DNA of 64,000 nt, from contig CANGJM010000007.1 in the NCBI GenBank assembly GCA_947454525.1, forward strand, positions 1 through 64,000, in the 5' to 3' direction. Source of the stretch: Flavobacteriales bacterium. Its GTDB lineage: Bacteria > Bacteroidota > Bacteroidia > Flavobacteriales_D > Crocinitomicaceae. Shown piece after piece: positions 14,282-23,846 of the stretch (the first letter of the stretch is position 1; the number at the start of each line of letters is the position of its first letter). The position numbers and the translations under genes were made by a program. The notes beneath the pieces were generated by a model. The model was not told where the DNA came from and searched no databases. It worked only from the letters and a program-made list of their open reading frames with translations.

Positions 14282-15597
14282 GATCCATACTATTTGCCTC
14301 ATTGTCATTCATTGCCTTTTCATCGATTGCGCAGCGAAACACACCGGATTGGGCTCAAAATGCGACGATTTATGAAATCAACGTACGTCAATTTTCCAAG
14401 GATGGAACATTTGCGCAAGTAACGAAACAGCTTCCACGCTTGAAATCCATGGGTGTGGATATCTTGTGGTTAATGCCGATTCATCCGATTGGGGTGAAAA
14501 ACCGCAAGGGATCTCTTGGGAGCTATTACGCGGTACAAGATTACAAAGCCGTGAACCGTGAATTTGGGGATTTAAATGATTTTAAAACCTTGGTAAATAA
14601 AGCACATGAATTAGGAATGTACGTCATCATTGACTGGGTTGCGAATCACTCTTCTCCCGATAATGTTTGGTTAGAAGAAGGACATCTTGACTGGTATACA
14701 TTAGATTCAACTGGAAATGTTCAACCAACCATCGGTACAGATTGGTGGGATGTTGCTGATTTGAATTATGACAATCCAGCTATGCGTATAGAGATGATCA
14801 AATCCATGAAGTATTGGTTGACCGATGCGAACATTGACGGTTTCCGTTGTGATGTTGCAGGTTGGGTTCCAATGGACTTCTGGATGGAAGCACGTGCAGA
14901 ATTACAAGCAGTGAAGCCAATCTTTATGTTAGCGGAAGCAGAGGAAGTTCCATTGCACGATGCATTTGAAATGACTTATGGGTGGAATTTTCACCACATT
15001 ATGAACGATGTGGCGAAAGGTAAAAAAGATGCCACAGCCATTCAAGAATACGTGAAAACAAATAAATATCCAGGAAACGCTTACCGAATGAATTTCACGT
15101 CAAACCACGATGAAAACTCTTGGAATGGAACAGAGATGGAACGAATGGGTGATGCGCGCTTTGCTTTGGCTGTTTTAGCAGCAACCATTGAAGGAATGCC
15201 GTTGGTATACAATGGACAAGAAACATCTCTTGATCGTCGTTTGAAATTCTTCGACAAAGACAGCATCGAGTGGAAAAAAATGGACCTTGTTCCTTTCTAC
15301 ACGAAATTGCTGAAATTACATCAAACGAATGATGCACTGTGGGTAAATGACGGAACCAATCAAGCGAAATTCGTTGAGACGACAAATCCAAAAGAACAAT
15401 TGGTGTATATCAGAGCATCAAACGGTCATCAAGTGATTACGGTTTTGAATCTCACGAACAAAAAGTCTGAGTTCACCTTTAATTCTAAAAACATTTCAGG
15501 TGAATACACAGATTTATTCTCTGGTAAAAAGAAAACACTTTTAAACTCAAACAAAGTTGCTTTGGGTCCTTGGGGTTACCAAGTTTATTATAAATAA
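14275..15597 (+). CDS. Secreted GH13 alpha-amylase-family enzyme
   Basis: A signal peptide (residues 1-20, ending IAQ) is followed by a complete GH13 barrel. The catalytic residues are all present: nucleophile D193 in GFRCDVA, acid/base E221 in MLAEAEE, and the transition-state aspartate D279 in SNHDEN. The substrate-side motifs VIIDWVANH (117-125) and PLVYNGQE are also intact. A short beta domain ends the protein. It has no T9SS sorting signal or lipobox, so it is most likely periplasmic and would cut malto-oligosaccharides that have already entered the cell envelope. The family cannot separate alpha-amylase from maltogenic or cyclodextrin-cutting types by eye. Confidence 0.9.
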   Translation: MLRSILFASLSFIAFSSIAQRNTPDWAQNATIYEINVRQFSKDGTFAQVTKQLPRLKSMGVDILWLMPIHPIGVKNRKGSLGSYYAVQDYKAVNREFGDLNDFKTLVNKAHELGMYVIIDWVANHSSPDNVWLEEGHLDWYTLDSTGNVQPTIGTDWWDVADLNYDNPAMRIEMIKSMKYWLTDANIDGFRCDVAGWVPMDFWMEARAELQAVKPIFMLAEAEEVPLHDAFEMTYGWNFHHIMNDVAKGKKDATAIQEYVKTNKYPGNAYRMNFTSNHDENSWNGTEMERMGDARFALAVLAATIEGMPLVYNGQETSLDRRLKFFDKDSIEWKKMDLVPFYTKLLKLHQTNDALWVNDGTNQAKFVETTNPKEQLVYIRASNGHQVITVLNLTNKKSEFTFNSKNISGEYTDLFSGKKKTLLNSNKVALGPWGYQVYYK

Positions 15598-15618
15598 TAC
15601 GAGTCAAATACCTAAACC

Positions 15619-16929
15619 ATGACTAGTACGAAACCAAACTTATCTTTTTGGCAAATCTGGAACATGAGTTTCGGATTTATGGGAATCCAATTCGGTTGGG
15701 GACTCCAAATGGCCAATATGAGCTCCATCTATGAAAATTTAGGAGCGAAACCAGAGGATATTCCAGCGCTTTGGCTGGCGGCACCCTTAACTGGCTTGCT
15801 TGTTCAACCCGTTATTGGTTACTTAAGCGACCGAACGTGGCATCCAATTCTTGGAAGACGTCGTCCGTTCTTCTTAATTGGTGCCATCTTAAGTTCTCTC
15901 TGTTTATTCATTATGCCAAATGCATCCGCATTGTGGATGGCTGCCGGATTACTTTGGGTTTTGGATTCTTCGATTAACATCAGTATGGAGCCTTTCCGTG
16001 CGTTTGTTGCGGATAAACTGCCAGAAAATCAACGCACAGTTGGATTCTCGATGCAGAGTTTTTTCATTGGAGTAGGAGCAACGATTGCTAGTGCCTTACC
16101 TTGGATTTTTACCCATTGGTTCAATGTGAACTCCACAGCTGCACATGGTCATGTTGCCGATAACGTGAAATGGTCATTCTACATTGGTGGAATCGCCTTC
16201 CTTGGCGCTGTTCTGTATACCGTTTTTACAACGAAAGAATATCCGCCGACGGAAGAGGAACTCGCTGCGAAGAAAGCAGAAAAGAAAGGATTGCTCAGTG
16301 GAGTGAATGAAATTGTTTACGCCATTACGCACATGCCAAAGAGAATGAAACAGTTGGCCCTGATTCAATTTGTGACTTGGCCAGGATTATTCCTCATGTG
16401 GTTCTATTACACTCCAACGGTTGCCAATGATATTTTCGGAGGCGAAGTGGGATCAAAAGCATATTCTGATGGACAAAATTTCGCTGGATTAACCTATTCT
16501 ATTGAAAATGTTGTGACTTTATTGTTTGCCCTTGTATTGCCATTTTTAGCCGGTAAATTCGGTAAGAAATGGACACATTTTCTGTGCTTGTTGATTGGTG
16601 GACTCGGACTAATCTCTATAAACCTGATTCAAGGTGAAGAAATGAGTTATGGATTGTTCATTGTCATGGGACTTGTTGGGATTGCATGGAGTAGCATTCT
16701 TTCCATGCCATATGCAATGTTGGCGGATTGTCTACCTGAAAATAAGATTGGAATTTACATGGGTATTTTCAACTTTTTTATTGTTTTACCTGAAATTATC
16801 GCTTCTCTTTTCTTCGGAAAGGTGATGGAAAATGTGTTAGATGGATCTAGAATTGCCGCAGTAACCATTGGTGGGTGTTTGCTCATACTAGCGGGAATTT
16901 TAACATTGAGAATTAAAGAGGAAAAGTAA
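15619..16929 (+). CDS. MFS sugar transporter, SLC45/GPH-like (probably maltose:H+ symport)
   Basis: There are about twelve transmembrane helices in 436 residues. Family marks are the loop motif between helices 2 and 3 (PVIGYLSDRTWHPILGRRRP, about residues 73-92) and FGWGLQMANMSSIYENLGA in helix 1, as in the SLC45/sucrose-maltose symporter group. It would carry maltose or short malto-oligosaccharides across the inner membrane for the phosphorylase. A charged cytoplasmic loop (EEELAAKKAEKKGL) lies between helices 6 and 7. It sits 21 bp after the amylase gene and 3 bp before the phosphoglucomutase gene, in one operon. Confidence 0.9.
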   Translation: MTSTKPNLSFWQIWNMSFGFMGIQFGWGLQMANMSSIYENLGAKPEDIPALWLAAPLTGLLVQPVIGYLSDRTWHPILGRRRPFFLIGAILSSLCLFIMPNASALWMAAGLLWVLDSSINISMEPFRAFVADKLPENQRTVGFSMQSFFIGVGATIASALPWIFTHWFNVNSTAAHGHVADNVKWSFYIGGIAFLGAVLYTVFTTKEYPPTEEELAAKKAEKKGLLSGVNEIVYAITHMPKRMKQLALIQFVTWPGLFLMWFYYTPTVANDIFGGEVGSKAYSDGQNFAGLTYSIENVVTLLFALVLPFLAGKFGKKWTHFLCLLIGGLGLISINLIQGEEMSYGLFIVMGLVGIAWSSILSMPYAMLADCLPENKIGIYMGIFNFFIVLPEIIASLFFGKVMENVLDGSRIAAVTIGGCLLILAGILTLRIKEEK

Positions 16930-16932
16930 TTT

Positions 16933-17574
16933 GTGATGGTGAAAGCACTCATTTTTGATCTAGACGGTGTCATTGTGACAACCGAACATAATCATTTTAT
17001 CGCGTGGAAACGCACAGCGGAATCACTAGGGATTCCATTTGAAGAAGAACATAACGAATTACTCAAAGGGGTCAGTAGAGTGGATTCACTCAAAAAGATT
17101 CTCGAACTTGGTGCTAAAACCATTTCCACAGAGGAATTTGATGCGCTTCTGATTAGTAAAAACGACTTTTATGTCGATTCGATTCAGGACTTGAACCAAA
17201 CAGATCTCCTTCCTGGAGTCTTGAGTTTGTTGCAAGAAGCCACATCCAAAGGAATCAAATTAGGCATCGGATCTTCCAGTAAGAATGCAAATTTCATACT
17301 GAAGTTGTTGAAGATTGACCACTTTTTTGATGTCGTAATCGATGGAAACGGAGTAGAGCACCCAAAACCGCATCCAGAGGTGTTTTTAAATGGGGCAAAA
17401 GCCTTGAATTTAGCTCCAACGGAATGCATCGTATTTGAAGATGCAGCAAGCGGAATAACAGCTGCCAAGGCTGGAGGATTCATCGCAATAGCGGTTGGGA
17501 ATCCAAACATCGCTGAAATGGCGGACACATATTTTAATGATTTAACCGAATTTAGTTTAGAAGCGTATGCGTAA
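16933..17574 (+). CDS. pgmB: Beta-phosphoglucomutase (HAD superfamily)
   Basis: It converts beta-glucose 1-phosphate, the product of maltose phosphorylase, to glucose 6-phosphate. The HAD motifs are present: nucleophile and acid DLDG at 8-11 (D8, D10), the cap start with EHNHFIAWKRTAESLG, motif II GIGSSSKN, the lysine in EHPKPHPEVF, and the acidic motif VFEDAASGI. Length 213 is usual. It overlaps the maltose phosphorylase gene by 8 bp, a pairing seen in most maltose-phosphorylase loci and the best evidence for its exact substrate. Confidence 0.93.
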   Translation: MMVKALIFDLDGVIVTTEHNHFIAWKRTAESLGIPFEEEHNELLKGVSRVDSLKKILELGAKTISTEEFDALLISKNDFYVDSIQDLNQTDLLPGVLSLLQEATSKGIKLGIGSSSKNANFILKLLKIDHFFDVVIDGNGVEHPKPHPEVFLNGAKALNLAPTECIVFEDAASGITAAKAGGFIAIAVGNPNIAEMADTYFNDLTEFSLEAYA

Positions 17575-19846
17575 TTTGTTTGAAATAGATGCTTGGAAGA
17601 TAATTGAAAATAAGTTTGATTCCAGCAAACAAAAACAAGCGGAAAGTATCTTTAGTATTGGTAACGGTTCCTTTGGACAACGTGCTAATTTTGAGGAACA
17701 TTATTCAGGAGATTCCTTGCAAGGAAGCTATGTCGGTGGAGTCTATTATCCAGATAAAACACGTGTAGGTTGGTGGAAAAATGGATATCCAGAGTACTTC
17801 GCCAAAGTATTGAATTCATGTAATTGGATCGGGATTAACATCGAAGTGGATGGAATTCCGTTGGATTTAAATACTTGCGAAGTAAAGTCCTTTCACAGAG
17901 AATTGGACATGCAACATGGAATATTGACAAGGCATTTTAAAGTGATTTTGTCAAATGGAAAAGAATTGGAGGTTCAATCCATTCGTTTTTGTTCCATGGC
18001 GAAAGAAGAAATTGCTGCAATTTCTTATACTGTAACTCCCATCAACTTTAGTGGTAACGTGAAATTCACGCCATACCTTGATGGAAAAGTGAGTAACCAC
18101 GATGCGAATTACGATGAGTTTTTCTGGTTGGAGGATAGCCGCAAAGTCGATGCACAAAAAGGAATCATTTGTGGACGCACCAAAAAAACCAATTTCTCTG
18201 TTGCTACGGCAATGCGTTATTCCTTTTGGAAAGACACGGAATTATTGACGATTCATCCGAATGTGGCGGAACGCGATTTCTACGTAGAAAACAACTTTGA
18301 ACATTATTTAGAGAAAGGTATTCCCTATACCTTGAAAAAGTATGTCGCGATTACGTCAACGATGAATCACTCGGATTTTGAATTAGCTGCGAAAGCCATT
18401 TCAAGAGTACGCGATGCGTACACTGGTGGATTTGACAAATTGCGTCAGGACCACGAACAAGCGTGGTTGAAGATTTGGGAAAATGCGGATATCGTTATTA
18501 AAGGTGATACAGCTGCTCAACAAGGAATTCGTTTCAATATTTTCCATCTGTATCAAACCTACACAGGTAAAAATGCCAAATTAAACATCGGTCCGAAAGG
18601 ATTTACTGGAGAAAAATACGGTGGTGCAACGTACTGGGATACGGAAGCATATTGTTTGCCATTTTATTTAAAAACGGCAGACCCGAAAATTTCTCGTCAA
18701 TTGTTGGTTTATCGTTACAACCATTTGAATAAGGCCATCGAAAATGCCGAGAAACTTGGATTCAAAGACGGTGCAGCCCTTTATCCAATGGTGACCATGA
18801 ATGGGGAGGAATGTCACAACGAATGGGAAATTACGTTTGAAGAAATTCACCGTAATGGAGCCATCGCTTTTGGTATTTACAACTACGTGCGACACACTGG
18901 AGACCGCGATTATTTAAAACAATATGGTTTCCCAGTTCTTTTAGGGATTGCACGATTCTGGACACAACGTTTCAACTGGTCTGACAGCAAACAAGCGTAC
19001 GTGATGCTCGGTGTAACGGGTCCAAACGAATACGAAAACAACGTCAACAACAACTGGTATACGAATTACATTGCACGTTGGTGTATCGATTACTGTTTGA
19101 AAATCAACGAGGAAATCGGCGGTTCAAACAATAAATTGATGTCCGAAAAGGAAATCAAAGCGATGCGACACATTGTTGAGAATGTCTATTTCCCTGTTTT
19201 AGAAGGAACGAATATTTTCCTTCAACAAGATGGATTCATGGATAAAGAACAATTATCTGCGAATGATTTGCCGTTAACGGAGCGTCCAATTAACCAACAT
19301 TGGTCTTGGGACCGCATTCTTCGTTCGATCTTCATCAAACAAGCGGATGTCCTTCAAGGATTGTATTTATTCGAAGACCACTTCGATCTTGAAACCATTC
19401 GTGAAAACTTCGATTTCTATGAGCCGAAAACCGTTCATGAATCTTCCTTATCACCATGTGTTCACGTAATTCTTGCTGCGAAGATTGGAAATCTGGCGAA
19501 AGCGTATGAATTGTACTTAAGAACTTCTCGTTTAGATCTTGATGATTACAATCACGAAGCGGACGAAGGACTTCACATTACCAGTATGGCTGGAACGTGG
19601 ATGTCCGTTGTCGAAGGAATGGCAGGTGTCCGTGTACATGAGTCTGGATTGGAAATCAATCCAACGATCCCAACTGCATGGGATTCCTACACATTTAGAA
19701 TTTTATACCAAACCGTTCCTTTGGAGATTTCGATCGATAAAATGAACGTGCGTGTTAAAAATATTGGAACGACTAACGTTACGTGCTTAGTGAAGAAAGA
19801 AATGATTACCATTAACGCTGGAGAAGTGCATGTAACTGAAGTATAA
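17567..19846 (+). CDS. Maltose phosphorylase (GH65)
   Basis: GH65 phosphorylases split maltose with phosphate into glucose and beta-glucose 1-phosphate in the cytoplasm; no signal peptide is seen. The 759-residue length is normal. The N-terminal beta-sandwich begins with SIFSIGNGSFGQRANFEEHY, the (alpha/alpha)6 barrel contains the motif GEECHNEWEITFEEIHRNG with the general acid at E419 (HNEWE), and the segment GATYWDTEAYCLPFYL is typical of the maltose type. Trehalose or kojibiose specificity cannot be excluded by eye, but the ECHNEWEIT version and the GH13 neighbours favour maltose. pgmB overlaps it upstream and an alpha-amylase follows after 10 bp. Confidence 0.93.
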   Translation: MRNLFEIDAWKIIENKFDSSKQKQAESIFSIGNGSFGQRANFEEHYSGDSLQGSYVGGVYYPDKTRVGWWKNGYPEYFAKVLNSCNWIGINIEVDGIPLDLNTCEVKSFHRELDMQHGILTRHFKVILSNGKELEVQSIRFCSMAKEEIAAISYTVTPINFSGNVKFTPYLDGKVSNHDANYDEFFWLEDSRKVDAQKGIICGRTKKTNFSVATAMRYSFWKDTELLTIHPNVAERDFYVENNFEHYLEKGIPYTLKKYVAITSTMNHSDFELAAKAISRVRDAYTGGFDKLRQDHEQAWLKIWENADIVIKGDTAAQQGIRFNIFHLYQTYTGKNAKLNIGPKGFTGEKYGGATYWDTEAYCLPFYLKTADPKISRQLLVYRYNHLNKAIENAEKLGFKDGAALYPMVTMNGEECHNEWEITFEEIHRNGAIAFGIYNYVRHTGDRDYLKQYGFPVLLGIARFWTQRFNWSDSKQAYVMLGVTGPNEYENNVNNNWYTNYIARWCIDYCLKINEEIGGSNNKLMSEKEIKAMRHIVENVYFPVLEGTNIFLQQDGFMDKEQLSANDLPLTERPINQHWSWDRILRSIFIKQADVLQGLYLFEDHFDLETIRENFDFYEPKTVHESSLSPCVHVILAAKIGNLAKAYELYLRTSRLDLDDYNHEADEGLHITSMAGTWMSVVEGMAGVRVHESGLEINPTIPTAWDSYTFRILYQTVPLEISIDKMNVRVKNIGTTNVTCLVKKEMITINAGEVHVTEV

Positions 19847-19856
19847 AACTTTAGTT

Positions 19857-22202
19857 ATGAAAATTTTCGTTTTTTGTGTTTGTTTTTTTGGCTTGACAAA
19901 GCTGAATGTATTGAATGGACAAGTAAATTCAACTTCTCGTCAAGTGGTGCTTCAAGCGTTTTGGTGGGATTATTGGAATTCCAACTATTCCAATGGCTGG
20001 GCGAATTATTTAACAGAATTAGCACCTAGATTAAAAGAGCTAGGAATTGATGCCGTTTGGATTCCACCCACAATTAAAAACAATGGGACCAATAGCGTTG
20101 GATATTCTCCATTTGATCACTATGATTTGGGTGATAAATTTCAAAAAAACGCCACGAAAACCAGAATGGGAGATAAGGATGAATTGCTGCGCATGATCGC
20201 AGTAATGCATGCGAATGGTATTGACGTCATTCAAGATATTGTCTTAAATCATGTTTCAAATGCCGGTAGTGCTAATGGTGCCGGTGGACAAGATCCTTCA
20301 GCGATGGATGATGGACAAACAAATAAGTACAAAAATTTCCGCTATACGTGTTTCAAAACTCCTGCGAGCGCAGAAACTGCAAGTAATTACCTAGCTCGCG
20401 AAGGCAGGTTTCCTAAAAATTGGCAGAATTTTTATCCAAACAATTCGAATGTATGTTGCTCAAATGACATTAATTCTCCTTTTTGGGGTCCAGATGCATC
20501 CTATGAAAACAATGCGTTCGGATTATCGAGTAATGCTACATTTAATCCTACTCAATCCACTGATTACATGCGTTCAAACATGCGCAATTGGCTGATTTGG
20601 TATAAAAAACAAGTAGGTTGGGATGGTGTTCGTATCGATGCGGTAAAGCATTTCCCAAGTTATGCAGCAGAGGATTTTCTATGGAATTTACAATACAACG
20701 CACTCTATGCGAGTGGTGGGGCTGATATGTTCGCTGTTGGAGAATGGGTGGGAAGTACGGCGCAATTGGACGCTTGGTGTGATGCGGTTCAAAACCGAGC
20801 AGGGACCTTTGATTTTAATTTGCGTTTTGCCTTGTCGTCAATGGTCAGTGGAAATGGTAATTTCGATTTAGCGACCATTCCAAGTCAACAACAGATGAAT
20901 CGTGGAAGAACTGTTCCATTTGTAAATAATCATGACACCTTCAGGCCGACGTTAAACAGTCAAGGAAATTATACCGGATGGAACACTGGTTCTGAATTAA
21001 GTCCACATATTGAACCAAATGATGGAAGGAATTCGGTTGCTCATGCCATTGTTATGTCTCTGGACGGTGCGCCGCAACTCTTTTTTGAAGATTTATTTTC
21101 AATCGGTTATAATGGGAATCGTTTCTCGCATCAACCTACTTCCTTGGCGAATTTACCCTTGGACAGTGACATAGAAAATTTACTTTGGTGCCATCAGAAT
21201 CTACATTTTAAACAAGGAAATTACCTTGTTCGTTGGCAGGCTCCTGATGCCTTGGTGATTGAAAGAGAATCGAAAGCACTGATTGGTGTGAATGATCAGT
21301 GGACAAATTGGCAAAATTTGGTTGGTGTGCAGACAAGTTGGTCCGATGGAACCGTTTTGGTGGACTACTCCGGAGCAAATGGAAATACAACGAGCATCGT
21401 TTACGGTGGTGGAAAAGTGAACATTAGCATTCCTCCTTGTGATGGTTCTGCGAACCTTGGAAGAAGAGGTTATTGTGTTTGGGCTCCACAAGGAATCGAC
21501 ACAAATTATGTTCGACCTGGTAAGTCAACAACACAAGAGTGGGAAATGTCCAATGATTTAGGAGATAATCACGCATCCTCTCTACAACAGGGAGGAGCCT
21601 TGCCGAATAACAGTTTGGATTGTCGAACAGTCGGTCGTGTTTTCGCAAAAGCTGGATCCGTCATAAACATTGAATTGTATCCAACCGTCGCTACCTTGCC
21701 AATCAGCCTTATTCTCATCGATAAGGATTGCCAGGAAATCGATTCCATTGTTCAAGCGGGTACGATCAATTATTCTCATGTTGCCACTTATGATGGTTGG
21801 TATACACTGCGAATTAGGAATGCGTCCAGTGCACAATTGGGACAGAAATGTTTTGTGAAAGCAACGTATTTCGCACCACAAATTGTACAAACAAACGTTG
21901 TCAAAAACAAATGTGCTTGTGTAGCTTCGAATCCAAACGTGGGTGTTATAGAAAATGAGTTTCAGGAAATCATCGTGTCGCCAAATCCATTTATCGATGA
22001 ATTAGATGTTCAGTTTCCTCTTGTCAATCATGGAATTAACACCATTCAAATTCTAAATCTAGAAGGAAAAGTAATAAAGGTTATTCCAGTTGAAACGAAT
22101 CAAGAAAGTCTTAAACTGGACTTGGTAGATTTATCAAAAGGATCGTATGTGTTACAATTCATCTCGGATGTGGAGGTGAAATCTCACTTGATTATCAAAT
22201 AA
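19857..22202 (+). CDS. T9SS-exported alpha-amylase (GH13)
   Basis: A signal peptide (to about residue 21) is followed by a GH13 barrel with catalytic D261 (GVRIDAVKH), E296 (FAVGEWVG) and D360 (VNNHDTF), and the calcium/substrate motif DIVLNHVSNAG. Residues 30-90 (WWDYWNSN, DAVWIPPTIKN) resemble the liquefying bacterial amylases. After an extra beta domain the last 75 residues are a type A T9SS sorting domain (IIVSPNPFIDELDVQF, ending SYVLQFISDVEVKSHLIIK). The enzyme should therefore reach the surface or medium and start starch breakdown for the locus. It is the last gene of the operon and meets a convergent gene with no gap. Confidence 0.93.
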   Translation: MKIFVFCVCFFGLTKLNVLNGQVNSTSRQVVLQAFWWDYWNSNYSNGWANYLTELAPRLKELGIDAVWIPPTIKNNGTNSVGYSPFDHYDLGDKFQKNATKTRMGDKDELLRMIAVMHANGIDVIQDIVLNHVSNAGSANGAGGQDPSAMDDGQTNKYKNFRYTCFKTPASAETASNYLAREGRFPKNWQNFYPNNSNVCCSNDINSPFWGPDASYENNAFGLSSNATFNPTQSTDYMRSNMRNWLIWYKKQVGWDGVRIDAVKHFPSYAAEDFLWNLQYNALYASGGADMFAVGEWVGSTAQLDAWCDAVQNRAGTFDFNLRFALSSMVSGNGNFDLATIPSQQQMNRGRTVPFVNNHDTFRPTLNSQGNYTGWNTGSELSPHIEPNDGRNSVAHAIVMSLDGAPQLFFEDLFSIGYNGNRFSHQPTSLANLPLDSDIENLLWCHQNLHFKQGNYLVRWQAPDALVIERESKALIGVNDQWTNWQNLVGVQTSWSDGTVLVDYSGANGNTTSIVYGGGKVNISIPPCDGSANLGRRGYCVWAPQGIDTNYVRPGKSTTQEWEMSNDLGDNHASSLQQGGALPNNSLDCRTVGRVFAKAGSVINIELYPTVATLPISLILIDKDCQEIDSIVQAGTINYSHVATYDGWYTLRIRNASSAQLGQKCFVKATYFAPQIVQTNVVKNKCACVASNPNVGVIENEFQEIIVSPNPFIDELDVQFPLVNHGINTIQILNLEGKVIKVIPVETNQESLKLDLVDLSKGSYVLQFISDVEVKSHLIIK

Positions 22203-22568
22203 TCAATCTTCGTTTAACTCACCTTTTGCATAGGCAAACAATTGCTTCCTCTTGGATACTTCTTCCATGAAATAGCGCAATTGTCCCTTGGACTGAAAAC
22301 GTTTTTTATGCTGTCCGAAAAGTAGAATATTCAATACTTTACGTCCAAACGATAATCTCGGCAAATATTCTTCGTCAATCTTCTTTAAATCGTTCATCGT
22401 ATCGTGAATAGCGCCTTGTAAACGCATGCTTACTAGTTGACGGCGGATTTCTTCCGTTCGCTCGTTAAAGCGGCTCAAATGGTCTCTGTCCAAGTTTTTA
22501 GCTTTCAAAATGCGCGTTGCTTGAAACTCGATGTCGTTAAATGCTTTGTATAATTCGTCGATTGTCAT
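22203..22568 (-). CDS. Hypothetical helical protein, 121 aa
   Basis: The product is soluble, highly charged and predicted to be nearly all alpha-helix (ELYKAFNDIEFQATRILKAK, RFNERTEEIRRQLVSMRLQG), with an interrupted hydrophobic patch (RKVLNILLFGQHKKRF) that is too short and too charged for a membrane span. No known family is recognised. It lies 16 bp downstream of tlyA and is likely co-transcribed with it and with the lipoprotein at 23322. The stop abuts that of the convergent amylase gene. Confidence 0.65.
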   Translation of the reverse strand: MTIDELYKAFNDIEFQATRILKAKNLDRDHLSRFNERTEEIRRQLVSMRLQGAIHDTMNDLKKIDEEYLPRLSFGRKVLNILLFGQHKKRFQSKGQLRYFMEEVSKRKQLFAYAKGELNED

Positions 22569-22584
22569 AATCCTGCAAAGAAAA

Positions 22585-23319
22585 TTATTTTCGTTTAAAA
22601 TAGCCTAAAAATTCTTTATTTCCATCGCCACCAAGAATAGGGGAGTCGATGAACGCTTGCCATTCCAGTTGATTTCGGCTACACATTTCTTTTATGTTTT
22701 CCAGAAGGATTGGGTACTGTCGTACATCTTTGACAATTCCTCCTTTGGATAAAAACGCTCGACCTAATTCAAATTGTGGTTTAATTAACAATACAACATC
22801 CGCATTTGGTTTCAAAAAACGAATCACAAATGGAATGACTTTTTCCAAACTGATAAAAGAAACATCAACTACCAATCCATCAACGTCCTCCGTGATTTGT
22901 TTTTCGGTTAAGTCACGTGCATGCGTTTTCTCTAAATTCACCACACGCTCATCTGCTTTGATGCGCTCGTGTAACTGTTTGGATCCAACATCCACACCGA
23001 AAACTTTTTTCGCTCCTTTGGATAAAAGTACTTCCGTGAATCCACCCGTACTAGCGCCAAGATCGATGTAAACGTTGTCTGTACAATCGAATTTCCATTC
23101 GTCCAACGCTGCGACAAGTTTCAATGCTCCTTTGGAAACCCAAGGAATTTCTTCTGAAATCAATTGAATTTCGGCATCCACCGGAACTTTTTTTCCTGGT
23201 TTGGAAATCAGTTTACCATTGACCAAAACGCCAAATTTGGAAATGAGTTCCTCCGCTCTTACACGCGATGAAACCAATTTTCGTTCCATGATAATTTTGT
23301 CAATACGTTCTTCTTCCAT
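22585..23319 (-). CDS. tlyA: TlyA family rRNA 2'-O-methyltransferase
   Basis: An S4 RNA-binding domain (residues 1-60: RIDKIIMERKLVSSRVRAEE, VLVNGKLISKPGKKV) is fused to an FtsJ-like methyltransferase with the SAM motif YIDLGASTGGFTEVLLSKGA (about 84-103) and the acidic motif VDVSFISLEKVIPF. Family members in actinobacteria methylate 16S and 23S rRNA and were first called haemolysins; the target in Bacteroidota is unproven. The length of 244 is typical. It lies 2 bp downstream of the lipoprotein gene at 23322. Confidence 0.92.
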   Translation of the reverse strand: MEEERIDKIIMERKLVSSRVRAEELISKFGVLVNGKLISKPGKKVPVDAEIQLISEEIPWVSKGALKLVAALDEWKFDCTDNVYIDLGASTGGFTEVLLSKGAKKVFGVDVGSKQLHERIKADERVVNLEKTHARDLTEKQITEDVDGLVVDVSFISLEKVIPFVIRFLKPNADVVLLIKPQFELGRAFLSKGGIVKDVRQYPILLENIKEMCSRNQLEWQAFIDSPILGGDGNKEFLGYFKRK

Positions 23320-23321
23320 GT

Positions 23322-23771
23322 TTATTTGTAGGTATATAGTATGCGTTCTTTCGCTCCTTCGATTTGAAGGTATATTTGTGATCCAGCTTCTTGTTTATAG
23401 GCTAGATCGGTGATGTCAAAAACTAATGTCTGTTCGATCATTGCCACAGGACTATCACCTTTTTTTATGGGGATTTTTTTTACATCCAAACGGATAGCGC
23501 GGATAGGAGGGAGTGATTTAGAAATGTTCGCACTTCCAGTCAAATCAAAATCCTCCACGCCAAGAATGGGATGTGCCTTCACAATCACGTACAGACGATT
23601 TCCAATGATGTTCGTGGATTGAACTTTAAATAATTCCGCTCCCATGTCAATGGTTTCGTTTTGACGAATAAACGCTTTTGGTGCTGTGACTTCTGTCATT
23701 GTCGCTGGTTTTGATTTTTTAACCGTGCCGCACGCGCTAAAAAAAAGGAGGATTGGTAGTAAATAACGCAT
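23322..23771 (-). CDS. Hypothetical lipoprotein, 149 aa
   Basis: The signal MRYLLPILLFFSAC has its lipobox cysteine at residue 14, so the product is membrane anchored. The rest forms a compact beta-rich domain (IIGNRLYVIVKAHPILGVED, then TLVFDITDLAYK, ending IYLQIEGAKERILYTYK). I do not recognise the family. The gene diverges from rimO, with the rimO promoter in the short gap, and is followed after 2 bp by tlyA. Confidence 0.7.
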   Translation of the reverse strand: MRYLLPILLFFSACGTVKKSKPATMTEVTAPKAFIRQNETIDMGAELFKVQSTNIIGNRLYVIVKAHPILGVEDFDLTGSANISKSLPPIRAIRLDVKKIPIKKGDSPVAMIEQTLVFDITDLAYKQEAGSQIYLQIEGAKERILYTYK

Positions 23772-23830
23772 ATTCTTGTGTTTTTTAGTTTGCGAGGGGT
23801 CAAAAATAATACCATTTCGCTAAAGTGTCC

Positions 23831-23838
23831 TATTTTTG
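23831..23838 (+). promoter_or_regulatory. Promoter -7 box (TATTTTTG) for rimO
   Basis: This exact TAnnTTTG box ends 8 bp before the ATG at 23847. It lies downstream of the first in-frame ATG (23778), so the later ATG must be the start if the promoter is real, and the mRNA leader would be only a few bases long. Confidence 0.5.
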
Positions 23839-23846
23839 TGCACGCA

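Noticed and set aside
22694-23071. Open frame of 125 codons on the plus strand inside tlyA
   Set aside because: It is antisense to a conserved methyltransferase; the Ser/Thr/Asn-rich product has no family.
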